This document shows positions 58,989 to 64,000 of a stretch of 64,000 bases of DNA, in pieces. Within the stretch, counting starts at the first letter, position 1, and each line of letters opens with the position of its first letter. The notes beneath the pieces were generated by a model that did not search any database, was not told the origin of the DNA, and saw only the letters and a list, made by a program, of their open reading frames with translations. Made by a program: the position numbers and the translations under genes. Source of the stretch: Bacillota bacterium (GTDB taxonomy: Bacteria > Bacillota > UBA4882 > UBA8346); the NCBI GenBank assembly GCA_023402395.1, contig JAEYGI010000025.1, positions 22,347 through 86,346 of the forward strand, in the 5' to 3' direction.

Positions 58989-59312
58989 ATGGCCATGAAT
59001 ATCGATCCTAACATCGCAAAGGCCCAAGAGCTACTGGAGCGCCTGGGCAGCCTGGATGAGGTGCGCCGCTATTATGAAGCCCGGGAGATGGCCGTTCATG
59101 ACGAGGTGACCCGGCTTACCGGAGCCAAAGCAGAAGGTCACGCCATTGGTAAAGCCGAAGGAGAGGCCGAAGGGATTATCAAGGGCAAATTGGAAGCCGC
59201 CCGCCAGATGTTGGCGAAAAATCTTCCGGAAGACTTAATTATCGAGATTACCGGGCTTACGCCGGAACAGCTCGCCGCGCTGAAGGCTGCTCCGGCCGGA
59301 GAAGGCAATTAA
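58989..59312 (+). CDS. Stand-alone C-terminal part of an Rpn/PD-(D/E)XK transposase-like protein
   Basis: A 107-aa protein. Its sequence (RYYEAREMAVHDE, an AEGxAxGKAEGEAEG repeat, then KLEAARQMLAKNLPEDLIIEITGLTPEQLAALK) matches the C-terminal tail of Rpn-family recombination-promoting nucleases, whose catalytic PD-(D/E)XK domain is missing here. GGAGG is eight bases before the ATG, so the shortened form has its own translation start and is not just a frameshift relic. It may be an internally started small form kept after loss of the nuclease. Confidence 0.65.
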   Translation: MAMNIDPNIAKAQELLERLGSLDEVRRYYEAREMAVHDEVTRLTGAKAEGHAIGKAEGEAEGIIKGKLEAARQMLAKNLPEDLIIEITGLTPEQLAALKAAPAGEGN

Positions 59313-59411
59313 CGTACGCCAATGAAGCGGCCCGCAAGCCGCTTCATCGCGATTCGATCCCCGGCGCGCCATGGCGCCAACCCGAACCAAGAACTACGAA
59401 CCAGGACCCCC

Positions 59412-59729
59412 CTACCGCTGATCAACGATTCCGAACTGCCGCCACGCATCCCGGGGCAGCTCGGCTTTGATCATTTTTCGGGCCTCGCCGCACAGATCCT
59501 GAAGCTCGCTTTGGAAAGTCCGGCGTTCCTCGGTCTTCCCCATCCAAAGCGCTTTATGTTCCTGCTGGGCGGCGTAGCTGTCGGTCATCCCCCGGTGGCA
59601 GGCGGTCAGCCGGGTGAGAAAGTCGCTGTCAAGCCCGCGCCGGGCCAAACGTTCACCATGAGTCGCCAGCCCCGCCATGATCAGTTCGGCCGAACTGAGT
59701 TGTTCGGCGATGGATTTCTTCCTATCCAT
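59412..59729 (-). CDS. Small helical protein, paralogue of 1285-1593
   Basis: A 105-aa protein of the same unknown family as the 1285-1593 product: LIMAGLATHGERLARRGLDSDF near the start and EARKMIKAELPRDAWRQFGI at the end are the conserved blocks. GAGGTGA lies upstream of the ATG at 59729; a TTG two codons earlier is less likely. A trace of the heptameric repeat lies a few bases beyond its stop codon, as near the other family member at 483-592. Function unknown. Confidence 0.65.
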   Translation of the reverse strand: MDRKKSIAEQLSSAELIMAGLATHGERLARRGLDSDFLTRLTACHRGMTDSYAAQQEHKALWMGKTEERRTFQSELQDLCGEARKMIKAELPRDAWRQFGIVDQR

Positions 59730-60319
59730 AAACAATCACCTCATTTATTATTGTTTGGATGTATTGCCCGGACAATTAATCCATTACTTAGACATATGAT
59801 ATCATGAATGCGTATATTTAGTCAATGGTTTCGAAATGATTTTTTAAAATATTTTTTATCGAAACATGCTGGTTTGATATTGGTTTCTCAATAGTTCCTG
59901 GCTTATATTGTTACCTGAAGGTAGTGGTGATTTTAATCTGAATTCGCGAGAGGCATCAGATTGATGTCTCCCCTGCCGAAACCATAAAAAAATCTGGCGC
60001 TGATAATCCAGGTTTGCCGGGCGGGAAAATAAGCTTAAACATCCCTTTGGCGGCCTTGCGAGTTTTTTCCGATCCTTAGGAATCCCGCTCCCGCTTTCGT
60101 TCGGCCAAAAGCGCGGCCAGTTCCAATTCGGATTTCTTTGATATAACGATATAACCACGAATTATTTGTTGGGGAGAACGGATAAACGATAGAAAAAACG
60201 AGCCGATGGCTCTTTTTTATGCCTGGATTTTTGAATCAAGGCTGCTGACCGAAGGCGAAAACCTCCGGCTACAAGGGGGAAAGTTCACGGAAAGGTTAAG
60301 GACGAAAGACCCCATACAA
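59730..60319. other. Intergenic region between small gene and CRISPR array
   Basis: About 590 bases, AT-rich near 59790-59890. No ORF with a ribosome binding site and no cas-like coding sequence. The right part is the trailer side of the CRISPR array. Confidence 0.6.
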
Positions 60320-61346
60320 GCTTCAATCCACGCACCTGTGCAAGGTGCGACGTTAATCTTACCATCAAAAGTATTATTAGAAATGTTTCAATCCACGCAC
60401 CTGTGCAAGGTGCGACGAACTGAGCGCCGATGGCGTATGAACCCCGAAGACGTTTCAATCCACGCACCTGTGCAAGGTGCGACACGATTACAGTTTCCCC
60501 GAATGCTAATGGTACGATGTTTCAATCCACGCACCTGTGCAAGGTGCGACGGCCAGGTAATAACAGATTAAATAATTTCAGAGTTTCAATCCACGCACCT
60601 GTGCAAGGTGCGACTCCCGGGTTCAAATCAAAACCGCTTCTGCCAAGGGGGTTTCAATCCACGCACCTGTGCAAGGTGCGACGAGAGCAATCTCCATGAA
60701 CGATATCAAAACCCTTGTTTCAATCCACGCACCTGTGCAAGGTGCGACCCATGGCGGCGAAATCAGGCGTGCAAGGAATGCAGTTTCAATCCACGCACCT
60801 GTGCAAGGTGCGACTTATTGGCGGAATTGTTGAAAAAGTTCCAGAGAAAGTTTCAATCCACGCACCTGTGCAAGGTGCGACATACGACAGTGATCGCAGT
60901 TACAGTCGATTGATCGGTTTCAATCCACGCACCTGTGCAAGGTGCGACCTGAGTTTTCAAGATTTTCCAAGGCTTCCACCAGTTTCAATCCACGCACCTG
61001 TGCAAGGTGCGACGATTGTTTTGCTAATGGGCCAAACGCATCAGACGGGTTTCAATCCACGCACCTGTGCAAGGTGCGACGCCAATTACCATAAAAACAA
61101 ATATAAACATTGGGCGTTTCAATCCACGCACCTGTGCAAGGTGCGACGATCGCGTATCGCCTGCAAAGGTGGACCAATTTTGTTTCAATCCACGCACCTG
61201 TGCAAGGTGCGACAAGCGATGGCCTGGTTTATGAAACGGACGATTCTGTTTCAATCCACGCACCTGTGCAAGGTGCGACGCAAGCATGGATATACTTCCA
61301 AACAAAAAGCAGAAGTTTCAATCCACGCACCTGTGCAAGGTGCGAC
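60320..61346 (-). CRISPR. Type I-C-like CRISPR array, 16 repeats, 15 spacers
   Basis: Sixteen 32-bp repeats begin GTTTCAATCCACGCACC and end GTGCAAGGTGCGAC on the plus strand, starting at 60320, 60385, 60452, 60519, 60583, 60651, 60717, 60783, 60850, 60917, 60982, 61049, 61116, 61182, 61248 and 61315. Spacers are 32-36 bp. In crRNA sense (minus strand) each repeat ends GTGGATTGAAAC, the type I-C form, so transcription should run right to left. The leftmost repeat (60320) differs at its second base, as expected for the trailer end. GCACC/GGTGC forms the repeat hairpin. No cas gene is in the window. Confidence 0.97.
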
Positions 61347-61490
61347 AGCACAGCCTTCAAACCTTTGACAGATAAGAGCTTCGACAGCCGTTTCCGCGAA
61401 CCTCTTTTTTTCTTCCAAGAAAATCCTTGAATTTGACGCTCCGATCGCTCTAAACCGCGTCAAATCAACACCGCGAACCTCCCGGGGAAA
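61347..61490 (-). promoter_or_regulatory. Predicted CRISPR leader
   Basis: The region beyond the last perfect repeat, the leader side for minus-strand transcription. It holds a repeated 11-mer (GAGGTTCGCGG on the minus strand) at 61394-61404 and 61471-61481, and a T-rich patch between. Repeated motifs in leaders can bind the adaptation machinery. The rest, to 61758, contains no convincing gene. Confidence 0.5.
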
Positions 61491-61758
61491 TCATGTTCAC
61501 TTCCGGTTCGCGCCGGAAATCACCCGCATTCATCAACTATCAAAATTTAGTGGCGTTCTTCCGTCCCATGGTTTCGTTTCTTGCTCTTCCCGCTGCGCAA
61601 AATGGTATCACGACCGGTTTGGCTCCGTCTTCCCCACCGCGATGATCGCCCGGAACTTCCATTCCCCCCGGTCCGGACATAATCGGCCTTGCCGTTTGCG
61701 GTAACCGTGGCTCCGGCGCAACGCGCAATTCGCGGATCACCGCTCCCAGCGTCAATTA

Positions 61759-62262
61759 TTAATCTTTCCCTTCTCCATTTTCCTCCCCGACCCCCAAATA
61801 CACCTTCACAAACTGCGCCAACGCTTGTTTCAACCGTTCATCCCCTTGTTTCCACAACTGAAGCATCTGTTGTAAAAACGTCCGTAATTCGTCATCGACC
61901 TTTTCTTCCGCTACCTTCTCCATTTTAATAAACGATTGAAGTTTCTCATAGTGTGGATCTTTTAGAATGTTGATTATTCCGGCGCTAAACTTTTCATTGC
62001 CCAAAATCTCAATCCCTTTATCGATATACTCTTCCGGCGAGATAAACATATCGCCTTCCCCGGTCATAATCCAGTCCGGATTAGCCAGAAAATAAATTTT
62101 CAATGCGTTGAGGAAATTTTCAGAAGGTCCACTCCCTTTATCTCCTTCAAGTCTATAAATAGTAGCCGAACTTGAGTTGAGTATTTCAACAAACTTCGGC
62201 TTACTTAGCCCAAAATGTTCACGAAGGAATTGAATTCGTTTTCCAGTCGTATCTAAATTCAT
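61759..62262 (-). CDS. XRE-family transcriptional regulator
   Basis: A 167-aa protein with an N-terminal HTH_3 domain (GKRIQFLREHFGLSKPKFVEILNSSSATIYRLEGDKGS, in parts) and a helical C-terminal dimerisation or ligand part, the layout of prophage or stress repressors. GGAG lies upstream of the ATG, with a longish spacer. A perfect palindrome in a consensus promoter pointing away from this gene lies 25-40 bases upstream of the start, which should be its operator. No protease motif of LexA/CI type is present. Confidence 0.85.
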   Translation of the reverse strand: MNLDTTGKRIQFLREHFGLSKPKFVEILNSSSATIYRLEGDKGSGPSENFLNALKIYFLANPDWIMTGEGDMFISPEEYIDKGIEILGNEKFSAGIINILKDPHYEKLQSFIKMEKVAEEKVDDELRTFLQQMLQLWKQGDERLKQALAQFVKVYLGVGEENGEGKD

Positions 62263-62278
62263 GGTGATAATTATCTCC

Positions 62279-62307
62279 TTGACATTTTCTCATGATGAGA
62301 ATATAAT
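62279..62307 (+). promoter_or_regulatory. Consensus promoter with embedded palindromic operator
   Basis: TTGACA (62279-62284), 17 bases, TATAAT (62302-62307): both hexamers perfect. The spacer contains the palindrome TTCTCAT-G-ATGAGAA (62287-62301), so a bound repressor would block polymerase. It is divergent from the XRE gene. No ORF with a ribosome binding site follows for about 330 bases. Confidence 0.85.
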
Positions 62308-62655
62308 GAGACTGTAATTACAAATAGTGTGTTAAAAGAAAATAGTCCTACTCAATACAAAACACCAGGCCAAAGCATAAATTTTAGTGCCTTGGTTTCC
62401 TGTTGCCTGAAGTCTCAATTATTACCATTATATCATCTTTTATGACTGATTCAAAGTTGCCAATTCCGGGTTCAACCTTTCCGGATTTACACCCGGCCGG
62501 GATCAAGGCCAACCAGTCCGAAACCGTTTGAGCCTCGGCGTCCCTGCGGCCAATTCCTTACCGGCCCCAGAGACCGAGGCCCGAAGCAAAAATTAGCCGT
62601 TCCCTTCCGGGTCGGCAACATTGAACGATAAACTCGAATCTTTATGGGAAAGACG

Positions 62656-62850
62656 ATGACTGATTCCAATCCGAAAACCATCCTTACTCTCAAGCAACAA
62701 ATCGCCGCCAGCCGGGACCGGCTCCAGACTCTTTGGGAAGCCCGGGGCCATACCGCCCCCGACGTCCTGGCCGCTAGCATCGAGCTGGACGAACTGATCA
62801 ACCAATATTACCAAATGGGCTCCGAATTCCTATCGTCCGAAGAGGCATAG
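62656..62850 (+). CDS. Spo0E-like aspartyl-phosphate phosphatase
   Basis: A 64-aa two-helix protein. LKQQIAASRDRLQTLWEARG followed by SIELDELINQYYQM shows the Spo0E signature (S-x-x-LD-x-LI-x-x-Y). Spo0E-family proteins dephosphorylate Spo0A-P and delay sporulation, so the gene suggests a spore-former. ATG at 62656 has a weak GGGAAAG; ATG at 62644 (four codons longer) is possible. It could belong to the transcript from the 62279 promoter, 350 bases upstream. Confidence 0.75.
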   Translation: MTDSNPKTILTLKQQIAASRDRLQTLWEARGHTAPDVLAASIELDELINQYYQMGSEFLSSEEA

Positions 62851-63004
62851 GGCAGTGGCTTTCGGTTCGTCGATATTGGTTTCGGATTTTGATTCGGGAT
62901 TCATCCGTTGCGACCATTCGCCAAGCTTTTCCCGCCGCTTCGGGGATTGACCCAAGGGGGGTTAAGGAAAGCGGAAGGCTAGGGAAGGCCGGAAGCGGCG
63001 ATCA

Positions 63005-63041
63005 AAAACCGGCAGCCCATTATAAGCTGCCGGTTTTCATA
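63005..63041 (+). terminator. Rho-independent terminator downstream of the Spo0E-like gene
   Basis: AAAACCGGCAGC (63005-63016) pairs with GCTGCCGGTTTT (63026-63037), then CATATA. It works in either direction. Confidence 0.8.
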
Positions 63042-63119
63042 TATGTTGAACTAAAGAGTTACCAACCTCGGATGGTTCAACCTATTTTCCGTTATTTAAT
63101 CGGTTGTATCGCGATTTTC

Positions 63120-63325
63120 GGCGGGGAGGGGCGATTCGCTGGAAACGGTTGGCCTATACGTCAGTGAAATCAAGCCAGATTTTAGGCATAATGCCGTTCC
63201 GGATAGAGACCGCTTCGTGGGCATTAGCGGAGTAGAAACCAGAGTCTCCGGCGATTCATCCCTCCCCGCCGAGTAGACCCGCGTCAATAACAACATCGGG
63301 GAGGGAACGAGGAAGGGGTAGGATT
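63120..63325. repeat. GC-rich REP-like inverted repeat
   Basis: GGCGGGGAGGG (63120-63130) and CCCTCCCCGCC (63260-63270) form an 11-bp inverted pair; GGGGAGGGAACGAGG follows. Its vocabulary resembles the repeats at 23045-23459. No gene is visible in 62851-63860. Confidence 0.55.
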
Positions 63326-63479
63326 TTCGGCCGGCCTGATTGGCAAAGATTATTCCCCCAAATTGTAACCGCGGCTTGATGACATTGACTAATCCCTTTC
63401 CCCTGATAATTAACCTTATTCAAATCAGCGTAATCATAAAATTCAGTTTAATCAGCGGTTCAGGCACCTCCTCCATCTC

Positions 63480-63840
63480 CCAAAACCCTTGGCCCAACCG
63501 ATCCGGCTCCCCGATCATTTGAAGCAACCCCCGCTCCAATCGGTAGCGCCCCCGCTTCAACTGATCCGACACCCCGATCATTTGTAGCGGCCCCGCACCC
63601 ATCTGGAGCAACACTCGCTACAACTGGAAGCAACACTTTTTCCATCTGAAGCGACACTCGCTACAAATGAAGCTCCAACATTTCCATCTGGAGCGGCTCC
63701 CGCTCCAACTGATCCGCCACTTCGATCAACTGTAGCGACACTTGCTCCAACTGATCCAACACCCCGATCAACTGGTGCGACCCCGCTACCACTTGGAGCG
63801 ACACCCGCTTCAAATGTAGCTTCAAAATTTCTAGAAGGAG
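63480..63840. repeat. 21-bp tandem array
   Basis: About seventeen degenerate 21-bp units built on the pattern A(T/A)(C/T)TG(G/A)AGC(A/G)ACAC followed by CGCT(C/A)CA (for example CTGGAGCAACACTCGCTACA). The period equals seven codons or two helical turns. The frames that stay open through it are artefacts of the period. Confidence 0.75.
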
Positions 63841-63861
63841 CGGGTTACAATTGTACTTAAT

Positions 63862-64000
63862 AAGTTGAATTAAATGGGTCTGTCAAAATATTTGTGTAAA
63901 CACCAAATAAAATAAGATTACGAAAAGAATTAATTAAGATAAGAAAAGATTAACACGATCACCAAAGCGGATGGCAAGTTTGGAAATGATCAGCTGCCAA
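63862..64000 (+). mobile_element. Hairpin-repeat arm joined to a possible insertion-sequence end (cut by window edge)
   Basis: AAGTTGAATTAAAT (63862-63875) equals the arm of the repeat at 25077. It is followed at once by GGGTCTGTCAAAATATTTG, then TGTAAAC, which looks like a terminal repeat of an IS256-family element. Near the window end one frame reads ITKADGKFGNDQLP after an in-frame stop, possibly the beginning of a transposase, but no standard start codon is seen. The assignment is tentative. Confidence 0.4.

Noticed and set aside
60285..61430. Several ORFs with repeated SIHAPVQGAT or STHLCKVR peptides
   Set aside because: They are translations of the CRISPR repeats.
62407..62540. Short plus-strand ORF starting MTDS downstream of the consensus promoter
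   Set aside because: The first residues resemble the Spo0E-like start, but there is no ribosome binding site and only 29 codons.

Overview
The window (about 57% GC by eye) looks like chromosomal DNA of a spore-forming, anaerobic or fermentative member of the Bacillota. Evidence: strong GGAGG ribosome binding sites, frequent TTG/GTG starts, YesM/YesN two-component pairs, a Spo0E-like protein, a MocR regulator, class I fumarase and an LctBCD-type lactate dehydrogenase/Etf complex. GC content and gene style suit a moderately GC-rich lineage such as Limnochordia/Hydrogenispora or Paenibacillus-like organisms, but I cannot name a genus. I see no rRNA or tRNA gene.

Layout. 0-2 kb: three small unknown genes beside a heptameric tandem repeat. 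2-8 kb: a hybrid histidine kinase, a chemotaxis receptor and an orphan LuxR-type response regulator. 8-21 kb: a small membrane protein, a UbiB-type kinase, an acetyltransferase, adenine deaminase, histidinol phosphatase, a surface-glycan pair (PIG-L deacetylase and a CBM-GT fusion) and a CNNM/CorC-type transporter behind a leader with its own terminator. 21-25 kb: MocR regulator, duplicated repeats and azlCD. 25-43 kb: a carbohydrate island with LeuCD-type dehydratase, a CHEV-type GH4 alpha-galacturonidase, a sugar isomerase, a CUT1 ABC importer, a second lone binding protein, two tandem YesN/YesM systems, and a CHSV-type GH4 alpha-galactosidase with its own AraC regulator. 43-46 kb: a GreA-like protein with a small partner, and fumarase. 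46-51.6 kb: a second CUT1 importer and an oxidoreductase. 51.7-56.2 kb: lctABCD-like operon. 56-60 kb: another oxidoreductase, an ECF sigma/His-rich membrane protein pair and small orphan genes. 60.3-61.4 kb: a 16-repeat type I-C-like CRISPR array without cas genes. 62-64 kb: XRE repressor with operator/promoter, Spo0E-like gene, repeats and a probable insertion-sequence end.

How it works together (inference). Extracytoplasmic sugar signals are read by the YesM kinases, and the YesN regulators probably act on a box carrying GGTATC that lies the same distance upstream of two binding-protein genes and of a decayed third copy. Imported uronides and galactosides are cut by the two GH4 enzymes. 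Neither importer has an ATPase here, so a shared MsmK-type ATPase elsewhere is expected. Lactate can be oxidised by the Etf-coupled dehydrogenase.

Most unusual signals: (1) seven copies of a near-DnaA-box nonamer in exact 21-bp register at 40975-41173, plus a perfect inverted pair of DnaA boxes at 56187-56206; (2) a promoter-leader-terminator unit ahead of the CNNM-type transporter, a riboswitch candidate; (3) a three-way-junction-like RNA at 14174-14255; (4) several intergenic tandem arrays whose periods are all multiples of 7 bp; (5) a hairpin repeat family whose arm forms the end of leuD.
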